Shown: positions 48,122-57,019 of the stretch, piece after piece | Layout: each line of letters opens with the position of its first letter | Position numbering within the stretch: position 1 is the first letter of the stretch | Program-made: the position numbers and the translations under genes | Source: Halobacillus amylolyticus | Lineage (GTDB): Bacteria > Bacillota > Bacilli > Bacillales > Halobacillaceae | Reading direction: 5' to 3' | Assembly (NCBI RefSeq): GCF_022921115.1 | Contig: NZ_CP095075.1 | Coordinates: forward strand, 3,484,001 to 3,548,000 | Length of the DNA: 64,000 nt | The notes under the pieces: generated by a model | Database searches by the model: none | What the model was told of the DNA's origin: nothing | Seen by the model: the letters and a program-made list of their open reading frames with translations, nothing else

Positions 48122-48532
48122 ATGTACAAAAAAGTAATCGAACCACGAGTCTCAGAGACAGACGGGGTTGGACACATCAACAATACGACGATCCCTATAT
48201 GGTTTGAGGCGGCACGAAATGATCTATTCAAACTCTTTAATCCAGACAGTTCCTTCACAAATTGGAAAATGATCATTCTTAATATGAACGTAGATTATTT
48301 GAGTCAAATCTATTTTGGAAGAAACGTAACTGTACACACATGGGTTAAAAGAATCGGAAATTCAAGTTTGGACTTATATGAAGAGTTATGGCAGGGTGAT
48401 CGGTTATGTGCGAGAGGGACAGCGACTTATGTGAACTTCAATCAGGAAAATCAGAAATCCGAACCTATAACGGATAGTATTAGAAGGCAGTTGGAGTCAC
48501 ATTTGTACGAAGGGGAGGAATCAATAGAGTGA
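48122..48532 (+). CDS. Acyl-CoA thioesterase, hotdog fold (YbgC/4HBT type)
   Basis: 136 residues. EPRVSETDGVGHINNTTIPIWFEAARNDLF has the Asp-x-x-Gly-His-Ile-Asn active-site pattern of the 4-hydroxybenzoyl-CoA thioesterase family; TWVKRIGNSSLDLYEELW is the later strand. Probably hydrolyses an acyl-CoA. GAGGGAGGGG precedes the ATG. It is 98 bases upstream of a Fe-dependent dehydrogenase gene, but a link between them is uncertain. Confidence 0.88.
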   Translation: MYKKVIEPRVSETDGVGHINNTTIPIWFEAARNDLFKLFNPDSSFTNWKMIILNMNVDYLSQIYFGRNVTVHTWVKRIGNSSLDLYEELWQGDRLCARGTATYVNFNQENQKSEPITDSIRRQLESHLYEGEESIE

Positions 48533-48630
48533 TAGGATATAACTGAATATGTAATTTGTAAGCGGATTCATTAACTTATCCAGAGAACCTATCGTTAATT
48601 GTTTTTAAAATAGAAAGGAGCGATGATTTT

Positions 48631-49803
48631 ATGTATTCATTTATATCCCCACAAAATATCTACCATGGTGAACATTCAATAAAAAATCTAGAAACGATTA
48701 CTAAAAGCTTGAGTGCCAAAAAAGTATTTGTGTTAACGGATCCGATATTAAAAGAACTTGAAGTCATTAACCCTATATTATCTATACTTGAAGAAAATGA
48801 AGTGGAATTTTATCTATCCACCAACGTAGTACCCGAACCGTCAGTTGAAGTTGGAAATCGAGTTGTTGAAGAGGTCAGAAGTCAAAAGCCGGATCTAGTC
48901 ATTGGAATTGGCGGAGGCAGCGCACTGGATTTAGCAAAGGCTTCGGCAGTACTTGCGGCTAATGCTGGTCGTGTGGAAGATTACTTGAACCTAACAGGTG
49001 AAAGGCAATTGAAAGAAAAGGGTATTCCTACCGTGTTGGTCCCGACAACTGCAGGTACTGGAGCTGAGGTTACAGATATTTCCGTATTTTCCCTCGCGGA
49101 CTCAAAAGATGTCATTACACATGAATTCCTGCTAGCTGACTATGCGATTGTAGATCCAGTTTTGACCTATACTCTTCCGCCAAAAGTTACAGCAGCAAGC
49201 GGTGTGGATGCTCTAACACATGCTATAGAAGCATTTACATCTGTCAACGCAACACCACTCACAGATACTTTAGCATTAGAGGCTATGCATCGGATTGTAG
49301 GAAATCTAAGAAGTGCTGTTTGGAATAAAAAAGCATATGAAGCCAGAAAAGAAATGTCACTAGGCAGTCTTATGGCGGGGCTTAGTTTTTATAACGCAGG
49401 AGTAGCTGGAGTACACGGACTAGCCTACCCACTTGGAGGGTTATTTAAAATCCCACATGGTGAATCTAATGCTGTACTTTTACCATATGTCTACCATTAT
49501 ATCTGGCCTTCGTGCCTGGACAAGATGTACGGCTTAGGTGAAGTGTTCTCGATATCTTATGAAGGGAAAGATAAAAGACAAGTTGTGCTGGAAGTAGTGC
49601 AAGCCCTTTATGAATTAGTAGAGGATGTGGGTCTGCCAACATCTTTATCGGTGTACAATATAACAAGGGAAGATGTTGAGAGATTGACACAAAATGGGCT
49701 AAAACAGACAAGGTTATTAGCTAGAAGTCCTATGCCATTTGGTGAAGCGGAAATCCGCAATGTTTATCGGCATGCATGGAATGGTTGGGGCAACAGATGG
49801 TAA
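48631..49803 (+). CDS. Iron-containing alcohol dehydrogenase
   Basis: 390 residues of the group III Fe-ADH family. NAD-binding GIGGGSALDLAKA near residue 93, PTTAGTGAEVTDISVF near 140, and metal ligands in GVDALTHAIEAF, GVHGLAYPLGGLFKIPHGESNAVLLP. Acts on an unknown alcohol or hydroxy acid. GAAAGGAGCGATG lies upstream of the ATG. A second family member at 61.9 kb shares the fold but has a different setting. Confidence 0.92.
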   Translation: MYSFISPQNIYHGEHSIKNLETITKSLSAKKVFVLTDPILKELEVINPILSILEENEVEFYLSTNVVPEPSVEVGNRVVEEVRSQKPDLVIGIGGGSALDLAKASAVLAANAGRVEDYLNLTGERQLKEKGIPTVLVPTTAGTGAEVTDISVFSLADSKDVITHEFLLADYAIVDPVLTYTLPPKVTAASGVDALTHAIEAFTSVNATPLTDTLALEAMHRIVGNLRSAVWNKKAYEARKEMSLGSLMAGLSFYNAGVAGVHGLAYPLGGLFKIPHGESNAVLLPYVYHYIWPSCLDKMYGLGEVFSISYEGKDKRQVVLEVVQALYELVEDVGLPTSLSVYNITREDVERLTQNGLKQTRLLARSPMPFGEAEIRNVYRHAWNGWGNRW

Positions 49804-49885
49804 GCAGCTTCGTTGATTGAGAAGACCCCTTATGAGAATCACGATTAAGTTTTAAAAGAATCTATCATGAAAATGGTTAGTAGCG

Positions 49886-49974
49886 ATGGATACGGAGGAT
49901 AAAACAACTGAAGAATTAGCGAAGCCTGGGTGGAAGCAAACCAGGACAAGGTTAACGAGTGGCTAGGTAAATAG
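49886..49974 (+). pseudogene. C-terminal remnant of a glycine betaine/proline-type substrate-binding protein
   Basis: MDTEDKTTEELAK in one frame is followed, one base out of frame, by AWVEANQDKVNEWLGK and a stop at 49972. This is the usual C-terminal end of OpuAC/ProX-type osmoprotectant-binding proteins. A base is missing at about 49924. Nothing upstream belongs to the protein, so this is a fragment. A terminator follows at 50008-50054. Confidence 0.6.
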
Positions 49975-50007
49975 ATGACTTGTTCGAGAGTATCCTATAT
50001 GGAGAGA

Positions 50008-50054
50008 GTTCATTGTGAAGCAATGCTTAAATTGTTTCGCGATGAACCTTTTTG
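50008..50054 (+). terminator. Terminator after the OpuAC-like remnant
   Basis: GTTCAT...GAAGCAAT / ATTGTTTC...ATGAAC imperfect stem followed by CTTTTT. It may be the original terminator of the lost gene. Confidence 0.7.
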
Positions 50055-50098
50055 ACTTTGGGGTCCTCATTAGGACATGAATGACTTTCATTAGCTGC

Positions 50099-50650
50099 TC
50101 ACTTCTTTCTCCACTTACCCAGATATTTCTTCCGATACTTGCTATCTTCTACTGTATCCACTAACTCCAACGCTTTTTGTTCGATTTCTTCATCTTTCAC
50201 TACATCATATAAGTGCCGCAAACCTTGAATAATGTCACTTCGAATCAAGGTATAATTCTTTTCATTTTCACAGTTTCGAAAACGCTCCACAAGATGATCG
50301 ACCACCACCTCCCTTAGCTTAGGACCAGCTAAACCTACTTTCCAAATGGCTTGCAGGCTGTGTCTTGCAGTAACAAACTTCGGATCCTTCGTGACTTCCC
50401 ATACGGCTGGAAAGTCTTCAAGCATTCTCTGAGATGGGTCACTTTTTGATAAGTTAGCGAGGAATTGGGCAGCCCTTGATCGCTGATGATGATCGGGGTG
50501 GGTTAGGTCTCCTTTGAGCTGATCCCACACTTCATAAGCCCAATTTACCTGTTCATTGGTAGCTTCCATAATATTGGTATAAGCCTCGTATTGAATGTTC
50601 TTATCTTTTGATTTTAGATTTTCAAAATATATTTGGGTGTTCTTGTCCAT
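50099..50650 (-). CDS. HEAT-repeat-like protein, unknown
   Basis: 183 residues from ATG 50650 (AGAGGTGAG upstream; a GTG at 50659 overlaps it). All-helical, soluble, with repeated helix pairs such as RSRAAQFLANLSKSDP, TARHSLQAIWKVGLAG and IRSDIIQGLRHLYDVVKDEE that resemble HEAT/ARM repeats. The C-terminus is strongly basic (KYRKKYLGKWRKK). Function unknown. A remnant of a second copy lies at 47.9 kb. Confidence 0.75.
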   Translation of the reverse strand: MDKNTQIYFENLKSKDKNIQYEAYTNIMEATNEQVNWAYEVWDQLKGDLTHPDHHQRSRAAQFLANLSKSDPSQRMLEDFPAVWEVTKDPKFVTARHSLQAIWKVGLAGPKLREVVVDHLVERFRNCENEKNYTLIRSDIIQGLRHLYDVVKDEEIEQKALELVDTVEDSKYRKKYLGKWRKK

Positions 50651-50782
50651 TGAACTCACCTCTTTAGAAGAAATCTTTGAAAAGTTTCAGCTGAGGGGGA
50701 GTGTAACGTTCGAGGAAGAAAAAGTTGTGAACTTTGGCATTCATGTGATTGGAATTTATCCACGACAAAGAGGGTGTTTAAT

Positions 50783-51205
50783 TTATTTTATCTTCTTTTT
50801 CAAGGTGAATATTTCTTGTTCATTCTCCCAAGTCTTGTTTGAAAGAAATTCAACATGTTCTTCAATCTTTTCAAAACGTTCATTTGTTTCTTTTCGAAAG
50901 TTTCTCATTTCTTGCTGAAAGCCCATCGAATCTTCTTTAAAGCTTGTCATCTCTTGCTGAAAGCCCATCGAGTCTTCTTTAAAGCTTCTCATTTCTTGCT
51001 GAAAGCCCATCGAGTCTTCTTTAAAGCTTGTCATTTCTTCTTTAAAGCTTGTCATTTCTACTTTAAAGCTTCTCATTTCTTCTTCAAAGCCCAACATATC
51101 CTTCTTAAAGCCTGTCATTTCTTCTTGAAATTTTTCTGCTGTTTCTTGATTTGACTTAACTTCTTTGTGCAGCTCTTTGATTGCTTGTAAAATTTCCTTT
51201 TCCAC
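50783..51205 (-). CDS. Coiled-coil protein with heptad repeats, unknown
   Basis: 140 residues from GTG 51205; GGAGGAGG lies 7 bases before it, overlapping the in-frame ATG at 51223. No membrane segment or signal. About eleven 7-residue units of the type MTSFKED / SMGFQQE fill residues 28-104, with Phe at a fixed place in each heptad and acidic/basic edges, so it should form a long coiled coil. The C-terminus (ERFEKIEEHVEFLSNKTWENEQEIFTLKK) continues the helix. Function unknown. Confidence 0.75.
   Translation of the reverse strand: MEKEILQAIKELHKEVKSNQETAEKFQEEMTGFKKDMLGFEEEMRSFKVEMTSFKEEMTSFKEDSMGFQQEMRSFKEDSMGFQQEMTSFKEDSMGFQQEMRNFRKETNERFEKIEEHVEFLSNKTWENEQEIFTLKKKIK
50911..51120 (-). repeat. 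Tandem repeat inside the coiled-coil gene
   Basis: Three nearly identical 42-base units (50911-50952, 50953-50994, 50995-51036) followed by four more divergent 21-base units to 51120. Each 21 bases code for one heptad. The near identity of the 42-base units points to recent expansion. Confidence 0.9.
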
Positions 51206-51424
51206 TATGATTCCTCCTCCCATTCTTACTCCATCTATTATAACAAGAAAAAAGAGAAGAGACCATTTTTATATCAAGGGGAAGACCATGAATGTTTCTT
51301 AGTAGTGGGTCATAAACATGCTCATTCATGTCACCCATAGAATGGCTATTTTTAATAAAGGTGAAGTTTCCCTCCGTGTCCTAATAAGGTTTTCCCCTTT
51401 AAATCGTACTAATATACTTGGTAT

Positions 51425-51441
51425 TACACGTCGTGTATAAT
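51425..51441 (+). promoter_or_regulatory. Palindrome overlapping a -10 box before the AbgT gene
   Basis: TACACG-T-CGTGTA (51425-51437) overlaps TATAAT (51436-51441), about 100 bases before the AbgT start. No good -35 box is visible, which fits a regulated promoter. The remainder of 51206-51538 has no supported gene. Confidence 0.45.
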
Positions 51442-51538
51442 ATTGAGCAGTTCAAACAGGTGTGCTTTGTACAGTGATGGAACGCACATACTAATTGTAC
51501 TTGTTGAAATAGAAAACAACAGCTGAGAGGTGAACTAA

Positions 51539-53053
51539 ATGAAAAAACAAGAGGGTAATACTAAATTATCCAAGCTCTTAAATGGAATTGAACGGGTGGG
51601 CAATAAATTACCCGACCCTTTTATACTATTTGTTTATTTGGCAGTCGGCGTTATTATTTTATCATGGATTATTTCCTTATTTGATGTCACTTTTACGCTG
51701 CCAGGTAAAGAAGAAGAAATGGCCATAAAAAACTTAATTTCTGGTGAAGGTCTTCAGTACATGTTGACGTCGATGCTAGATAACTTTGTTGGATTTAAGC
51801 CACTCGGCATTGTACTAGCGATGATGCTCGGGATTGGTCTAGCTGATAAAGTCGGCTTAATTGAAACATTTATTAAAAATACGATTTTAAAAGCACCAAA
51901 ACCGCTCATTACCTATGCGGTCATTTTCACAGGAATATTAGGGAACCTCGCTGCGGATGCCGCGTTTGTTATTGTTCCTCCATTAGCGGCAATGGTTTTC
52001 TATAACGTGGGACGCCACCCATTAGCAGGACTTGCTGCCGGGTTTGCTGGGGTAGGATCTGGTTTTACGGCAAACATCCTCGTTACCAACACGGATGCTG
52101 TTTTATCAGGTATTTCTTCCGAGGTTATGCAAACACTTGATACGGCAGTTACCGTTACCCCAGTGGATAACTGGTATTTTATGATTGCATCAGTTGTTGT
52201 TCTATCGGTAACAGGGGCATTGATTACAGAAAAGGTAGTTGAGCCACGTCTTGGTGTCTATCAAGGAAATGTACAAAAGGAATTTGAGGATACCACACAA
52301 GTCGAAAGAAAAGGCCTTCGAAATGCAGCTATAGCCAGCCTAATCTATATTGGCTTGCTCGTACTTGCTATATCTTTGCCGAACTCAGCACTTAGGAACG
52401 AACAGGGAGGACTTGTTCCATCGCCATTTCTTGATGGAATTGTCCCGATCATTATGCTCTTCTTTATTACCGTTGCCGTCGCATACGGTGTGACGGTGAA
52501 GAAAATTGAATCCACCCGATCCATTGCTAAATTTATGGGGGAAGCGATGAAGGACATGTCCGGATTTATCGTCCTCATCTTTGCAGCCGCACAGTTCATC
52601 GCCTACTTTGAATGGACGAATATCGGATCATGGCTAGCTGTAAGCGGAGCCGAGTTTCTTGAGTCGGTAGGTGTGACCGGAATTGTAGTCGTCATAGGCT
52701 TCGTATTCCTAACAGCCCTGCTCAATTTACTCGTCTTCAGCGGATCAGCACAATGGGCACTAGAAGCCCCGATCTTCTTGAAAATGTTCTATTTCCTTGG
52801 TTATCATCCAGCATTTATCCAGGCTGCTTATCGTATTGCAGACTCATCAACAAATATTATTACTCCGATGAACCCATATATTATTATCGTGTTAGCATTC
52901 ATGAGGGAATATGACAAAAAGGCGGGCTTAGGTACGTTGATTGCTCTGATGCTGCCATATAGTGTGACTTTCTTGTTAGTATGGATCGTCTTGTTATTAG
53001 CTTTTGTATTCCTAGGTATTCCGTTTGGCCCTGGTGTTGAAGTGTATTTATAG
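51539..53053 (+). CDS. AbgT family transporter
   Basis: 504 residues, about twelve membrane segments. Family signatures: GIERVGNKLPDPFILFVYL at the N-terminus, GNLAADAAFVIVPPLAAMVFYNVGRHPLAGLAAGFAGVGSGFTAN in the middle (quoted only in part for identification) and DSSTNIITPMNPYIIIV near the end. Founding members take up p-aminobenzoyl-glutamate; others export sulfonamides. GAGAGGTGA precedes the ATG. No peptidase of the AbgAB kind is adjacent, though two M20 genes lie elsewhere in the window. Confidence 0.93.
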   Translation: MKKQEGNTKLSKLLNGIERVGNKLPDPFILFVYLAVGVIILSWIISLFDVTFTLPGKEEEMAIKNLISGEGLQYMLTSMLDNFVGFKPLGIVLAMMLGIGLADKVGLIETFIKNTILKAPKPLITYAVIFTGILGNLAADAAFVIVPPLAAMVFYNVGRHPLAGLAAGFAGVGSGFTANILVTNTDAVLSGISSEVMQTLDTAVTVTPVDNWYFMIASVVVLSVTGALITEKVVEPRLGVYQGNVQKEFEDTTQVERKGLRNAAIASLIYIGLLVLAISLPNSALRNEQGGLVPSPFLDGIVPIIMLFFITVAVAYGVTVKKIESTRSIAKFMGEAMKDMSGFIVLIFAAAQFIAYFEWTNIGSWLAVSGAEFLESVGVTGIVVVIGFVFLTALLNLLVFSGSAQWALEAPIFLKMFYFLGYHPAFIQAAYRIADSSTNIITPMNPYIIIVLAFMREYDKKAGLGTLIALMLPYSVTFLLVWIVLLLAFVFLGIPFGPGVEVYL

Positions 53054-53143
53054 TGCACAGTTAAAACTGCCTTTTATGTATTTGTTACATTTGAATGGCG
53101 GCTGGATCCTTGCAAAGAAGGGGGAGAGGCCAGCCGCTGCCTC

Positions 53144-53172
53144 GACCGAGTGTTCTCGCACTCGGTCTCTTT
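53144..53172 (+). terminator. Terminator of the AbgT gene
   Basis: GACCGAGTG / CACTCGGTC perfect stem with a 6-base loop and TCTTT tail. Confidence 0.85.
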
Positions 53173-53341
53173 AAATTAATGGTTCACCTACCCCAAGTTA
53201 GTTGATGACCAGTATGCTGAAAAATGTAAAATTATACCCGTGTACATATGTCTATGATAAACCTATTATTGGAAAAACTAATGCAATCGCCCTTTCAATA
53301 CATGACTTTATACATACTCTGGTTAAGAAGGGGGTGTAATA

Positions 53342-53458
53342 ATGAGTGGATATGCAGGTGGAGGATTTGCTTTAATTGTCGTCCTCTTTATTCTATTGAT
53401 CATCGTTGGAGCTGGTGGATTTGTCGGCGGCTTCGGTGGTGGATACGGTGGTTATTAA
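53342..53458 (+). CDS. YjcZ family small sporulation protein
   Basis: 38 residues: MSGYAGGGFALIVVLF then a hydrophobic core ending in a glycine/tyrosine-rich tail (GGFGGGYGGY). This is the pattern of YjcZ-type small proteins of Bacillaceae spore formers. AGGGGGTG lies before the ATG. It is next to a spore-coat transglutaminase gene. A different, longer frame from 53248 covers the same bases but lacks a ribosome binding site. Confidence 0.88.
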   Translation: MSGYAGGGFALIVVLFILLIIVGAGGFVGGFGGGYGGY

Positions 53459-53533
53459 TTTCGAGAAAAAGGTGTCAGGATCTCAGGCACCTCCTTATAA
53501 AACCGTATGAGGTTGCTAATTAACTTTTTTAAG

Positions 53534-53567
53534 AAGGCTGACGGGAACTCTCGTCAGCCTTTTGTTT
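53534..53567 (+). terminator. Terminator after yjcZ-like gene
   Basis: AAGGCTGACG / CGTCAGCCTT stem followed by TTGTTT. A weaker hairpin GGTGTC/GGCACC precedes it at 53470-53491. Confidence 0.85.
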
Positions 53568-53633
53568 AGGTAATTTTCACTATTGGGCATTGACTTTTAT
53601 AAAAAGGGAGCACAGTAGATGCTCCCAAAGATA

Positions 53634-54479
53634 TTACTGATTATATGCCGCATATAAAAAAGACAAATAACGGTTAAATGAAATCGAAGTCTCATTATGT
53701 TTGATGATGATATAAGGTTGTTTACGAACAAAGGATTCTCTTGACTGCATTGAAAATTTCATCAAATCATCAAAAGATGGCCTTGTGACAAGGTTAGACA
53801 GATAGGCTGATTGGTTGGATCCCGTATTTCTCCTTTTGTTTAGGGCCGTAATGATTTGTTCAGCTGTTCGTTTGCCTAATCCATGCCCGAAAAACATGCC
53901 ATCACCGAGAACAACAGCATTTTCTCCCCTCCACTGTGGGGTTGTGGGATCAAAGTCTGGGTTTTCAAAATAGACAACATCCCCTGGCAAAAAGTTAGGA
54001 ATGTATGTGGAATGTATTCCAAGGTCGGGGTCAGAATGCCAGCTGTATATATAGATGTCTGGGAATAACTGATTAAAAGAAGTCTCCCCAATAACATTTA
54101 AAACGGCATGGTAATAGATGATGACCATGGCCCCTGCACATTCGAAGGCGTATTCTGAGCTGTTCACATAAATATCTTTTATCGCCTCAGAGGGCTTCAC
54201 CCCTTCCTTTAGCCTGAATCCACCAGAATCCGTCAAATTCCAGTAACGAGGGTTACAACGAGATTTAGCAAAAACGGCAAATTGGACACTGCTACGCTTC
54301 ATAGATACTGCACTTAATAAAATATTTTTTCGTAATTCAAGTTCAAAAGACAATTCGTCTATAGAGGAGTAGGAATATACGACCGGATCTTCCTTCATCC
54401 ATCGAATGATCATACTTTCGATCCCATTAGACGGCCACATGTCACTTTGTTGAAAGGGCGAACCTGATAGCTGAATCAT
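53634..54479 (-). CDS. tgl: Spore-coat protein-glutamine gamma-glutamyltransferase
   Basis: 281 residues, clearly of the B. subtilis Tgl family (245 residues there). Catalytic Cys114 in YAFECAGAMVIIYYHA, Glu186 in WRGENAVVLGD and His199 in FFGHGLG correspond to the known Cys-Glu-His set. It forms glutamyl-lysine crosslinks between coat proteins, such as GerQ, in the mother cell. The C-terminus is about 35 residues longer than in B. subtilis. No clear late-sporulation promoter was identified. Converges with the yjcZ-like gene. Confidence 0.94.
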   Translation of the reverse strand: MIQLSGSPFQQSDMWPSNGIESMIIRWMKEDPVVYSYSSIDELSFELELRKNILLSAVSMKRSSVQFAVFAKSRCNPRYWNLTDSGGFRLKEGVKPSEAIKDIYVNSSEYAFECAGAMVIIYYHAVLNVIGETSFNQLFPDIYIYSWHSDPDLGIHSTYIPNFLPGDVVYFENPDFDPTTPQWRGENAVVLGDGMFFGHGLGKRTAEQIITALNKRRNTGSNQSAYLSNLVTRPSFDDLMKFSMQSRESFVRKQPYIIIKHNETSISFNRYLSFLYAAYNQ

Positions 54480-54642
54480 ACTATACCTCTTTCCATGCTT
54501 AAGAATTTATAAATTAGCCTATGCCAACCACCCCTTCAGTGTTTATCTCACAAATAAAGCAACTGTTCTTAGTTTAATCGATTTTCCCCAAGGAGCATTT
54601 TTTGCTTGCTCCCTCACATAATCGTTCGACTAAAGCATTACT

Positions 54643-54677
54643 TACTTTCTGTCTTATGCAGAAAGGTAATTTTTTTG
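54643..54677 (+). terminator. Orphan terminator-like hairpin
   Basis: TTACTTACTTTCTG / CAGAAAGGTAA stem followed by T7 on the plus strand, but no plus-strand gene ends nearby. Apart from a small GGAGCA hairpin at 54592-54615, the region 54480-54880 shows no gene. Confidence 0.6.
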
Positions 54678-54886
54678 AATCAAGGTTGTGGTTTCATAAG
54701 CTATTCGAAAGGATCACATCCCTTAGCTAATAAGTGTCTACTAGAAAGCAATAAGGGTTATAGATAAATATGAAGCCGTTTAATTTTGGTAACCCGACCG
54801 TAGATGCATCTACATCTGCAGTGTTTTCTATTATCGCAAAGGAACACATCATTTAACAAAAGTGAACATTAATTAACGATAATTTA

Positions 54887-54915
54887 TTGACCAATGGTTG
54901 ATAAGGTATTATAAT
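54887..54915 (+). promoter_or_regulatory. Sigma-A promoter of the threonate-type operon
   Basis: TTGACC, 17-base spacer, perfect TATAAT. Near it, GTGAACATTAATTAACGA (54862-54879) and CGAACATAAAATAACAA (54928-54944) are related direct repeats that may be operators for the DeoR-type regulator encoded next. Confidence 0.75.
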
Positions 54916-54953
54916 GTAACGAAATCGAACATAAAATAACAAGGATGAACAAT

Positions 54954-55703
54954 ATGCTGCAATTAGAAAGACGTCAACACATTATGAATAAGCTCGGAGT
55001 ACAAGGAACAGTTCATATTGAACGAATTGCATCAGACTTGGGAGTATCCAGTATGACCATAAGGCGTGACTTGGCTTCCCTGGAAAAAGAGGGAAAGCTT
55101 GTACGCTCTCACGGTGGAGCCATCCTTCCTGAAAGAATGGCTCAGGAAATCCCTTATCAAACTAAACTCTCAAGTTATAAGGACGAAAAAGAGCTCATCG
55201 CAAAAAAAGCGGCTGAAATAATTCCTGCGAATGCAAAGGTTTTGTTGGATTCTGGAACAACGAATCTTGAAATCGCAAAGTTAATCAAGACGCGCGATGA
55301 TTTGCTTATCGTAACGAATGACGCCAAGATATCCATGGAATTGTTGAACTCAGACTCTGAAGTGATTTCCACAGGTGGTAAACTTCAGAAAGATATTGGC
55401 GCATTTATGGGGACTCATGTACAAACGCTATTAAAGCAAATCAGAGTAGATATGGTGTTTTTAGGAGCTAATGCTATCGATTTGAATGGGGATATATCCA
55501 CGCCTTCTATGGAAAAGGCTCTCATTAAAAAATTGATGTTGGAAAGCGCTACGATGAAATGGGTAGTAGCAGACCACAGTAAATTCAATCGACGAGCTTT
55601 TGCTCACGTGTGTCACTTGAGTACAATTAATGGAATTATTACAGATAACCAACTCGAACAAGACGATCGAAAGAAATTAGAACAAGAGACAAATCTTTAT
55701 TAG
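54954..55703 (+). CDS. DeoR family transcriptional regulator
   Basis: 249 residues from ATG 54954 (AAGGA 8 bases before; the in-frame ATG 54945 overlaps this site). N-terminal HTH ERRQHIMNKLGVQGTVHIERIASDLGVSSMTIRRDL is a typical DeoR domain, given here only in outline; the C-terminal DeoRC sensor has DSGTTNLEIAKLI and FLGANAIDLNGDISTP. Such regulators respond to phosphorylated sugars. It heads the operon and is 13 bases upstream of the kinase, so it likely controls it. Confidence 0.9.
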   Translation: MLQLERRQHIMNKLGVQGTVHIERIASDLGVSSMTIRRDLASLEKEGKLVRSHGGAILPERMAQEIPYQTKLSSYKDEKELIAKKAAEIIPANAKVLLDSGTTNLEIAKLIKTRDDLLIVTNDAKISMELLNSDSEVISTGGKLQKDIGAFMGTHVQTLLKQIRVDMVFLGANAIDLNGDISTPSMEKALIKKLMLESATMKWVVADHSKFNRRAFAHVCHLSTINGIITDNQLEQDDRKKLEQETNLY

Positions 55704-55716
55704 GGAGGTGAACAGA

Positions 55717-57000
55717 ATGGATGTAGTTGTTGTGTGTGATGACTTAACTGGTGCGAATGCAACCGGTGTCAAACTAACAAAAAAGGGGCTGAAGACTGCG
55801 ACCGTTGTACATGGACTTCCTGTCCCCGAGAGTGGTTATGATGCTCTTTGTTTGGATACAGATAGTAGATATGTATCAGAGGAGCAAGCGCGCTCCCGTG
55901 TGAAAAGTGCTCTTGAATCCATTGAAAGTAATGGAAGGGCTAGAGTTTACAGCAAGAGGATTGATAGTACATTAAGAGGGAATATCGGAGCTGAAATAGA
56001 GGAGATGCTCGATTTTTCTGGTGAAAATTCAGTAGCAATTGTGGTGTCCTCTTTTCCTGAATCCGGAAGAAGTACTGTGGGGGGATACTTGTTAGTCGAT
56101 GACGTTCCTCTACAGGAAACAGATGTAGCGAAGGACCCTGTCAGTCCGATCAAAACCTCTAAGGTAAAAGAAGTGATTCAAAATCAAACCAACCTCTCTA
56201 TTAGTTCTATTGGTCTGGATATTGTAATGGAAGGACATGAATCTCTGGCAAGATCTCTGAAAAAACTAAGTTCGACATATAGGGTCATTTGTATAGATGC
56301 AGTAACTGATGAACATATTGACATGATTGCTAATGTAGTTAAAGAATGCTCACACCCAGTTGTAACCGTTGACCCTGGGCCTTTCACTGCAGTTTATTCA
56401 AGTAAGTATTTGGGTGGAGGAAAAAAAGATAAAAAGTACTTAGTTACAGTCGGGAGTGTCACTTCACAAACAGGTCAACAATTAGATTATTTCATCAATA
56501 AATGGAAGGTTAAACCGATTTATGCCAAACCTAAGGAGCTTGCTACCTTTAAGGAGAAGTGGCAGAAGGAAGTCGATCGTGTGGTTGCAACAGTGGAGAA
56601 ACAAGCCGTCCAGGCAAAAATCATCTTAGTCACCACCTATCACCCGGGGCAGAAGCGTCTTGATCTAGCGGAAATTGCTGAAGCCGAGAATACGACGGAA
56701 GAAGGATTAGCTAAGAGAATTACCGATGGACTGGCTTCCATCAGCAGAAGAGTTTTGGAAAAGAATAAAGAAGACTTTGCTGGGTGTTATTTGAGTGGTG
56801 GTGATGTTACGGCATCTGTATGTTCGATCACGAGAGCACAAGGAATTGAACTTGCGGATGAGGTTATTCCCTTAGCTGCTTACGGAAAATTCGTAGGTGG
56901 GTATTTAGATGGTATGAATGTCATAACTAAAGGGGGAATGATTGGAGATAAGAAAACGCTCAGTACTTGTATGAACTATTTGGTTTCAGTAACTCATTAA
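55717..57000 (+). CDS. Four-carbon acid sugar kinase (D-threonate/D-erythronate kinase type)
   Basis: 427 residues from ATG 55717, with GGGAGGTG upstream; an earlier GTG at 55708 overlaps the site. N-terminal VVVVCDDLTGANATGVKLTKKG is the DUF1537/DtnK-OtnK signature; the C-terminal nucleotide-binding part has CYLSGGDVTASVCS and GGMIGDKKTLSTCMNYL. Phosphorylates a four-carbon sugar acid at the 4 position. Followed by a PdxA-type dehydrogenase, which in the known D-threonate route oxidises and decarboxylates the product to dihydroxyacetone phosphate. Confidence 0.9.
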   Translation: MDVVVVCDDLTGANATGVKLTKKGLKTATVVHGLPVPESGYDALCLDTDSRYVSEEQARSRVKSALESIESNGRARVYSKRIDSTLRGNIGAEIEEMLDFSGENSVAIVVSSFPESGRSTVGGYLLVDDVPLQETDVAKDPVSPIKTSKVKEVIQNQTNLSISSIGLDIVMEGHESLARSLKKLSSTYRVICIDAVTDEHIDMIANVVKECSHPVVTVDPGPFTAVYSSKYLGGGKKDKKYLVTVGSVTSQTGQQLDYFINKWKVKPIYAKPKELATFKEKWQKEVDRVVATVEKQAVQAKIILVTTYHPGQKRLDLAEIAEAENTTEEGLAKRITDGLASISRRVLEKNKEDFAGCYLSGGDVTASVCSITRAQGIELADEVIPLAAYGKFVGGYLDGMNVITKGGMIGDKKTLSTCMNYLVSVTH

Positions 57001-57019
57001 TATAGAGAGGAAGATTTAT

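Noticed and set aside
50911..51120. CRISPR-like or intergenic repeat array
   Set aside because: Repeats are contiguous multiples of 21 bases within a coding frame, without spacers.
51156..51338. 60-codon minus-strand frame upstream of the coiled-coil gene
   Set aside because: Overlaps the start of the better supported gene and has no family resemblance or ribosome binding site.
53248..53523. 91-codon reading frame overlapping the yjcZ-like gene
   Set aside because: No ribosome binding site, unlike any known family, and it covers a better supported small gene in another frame.
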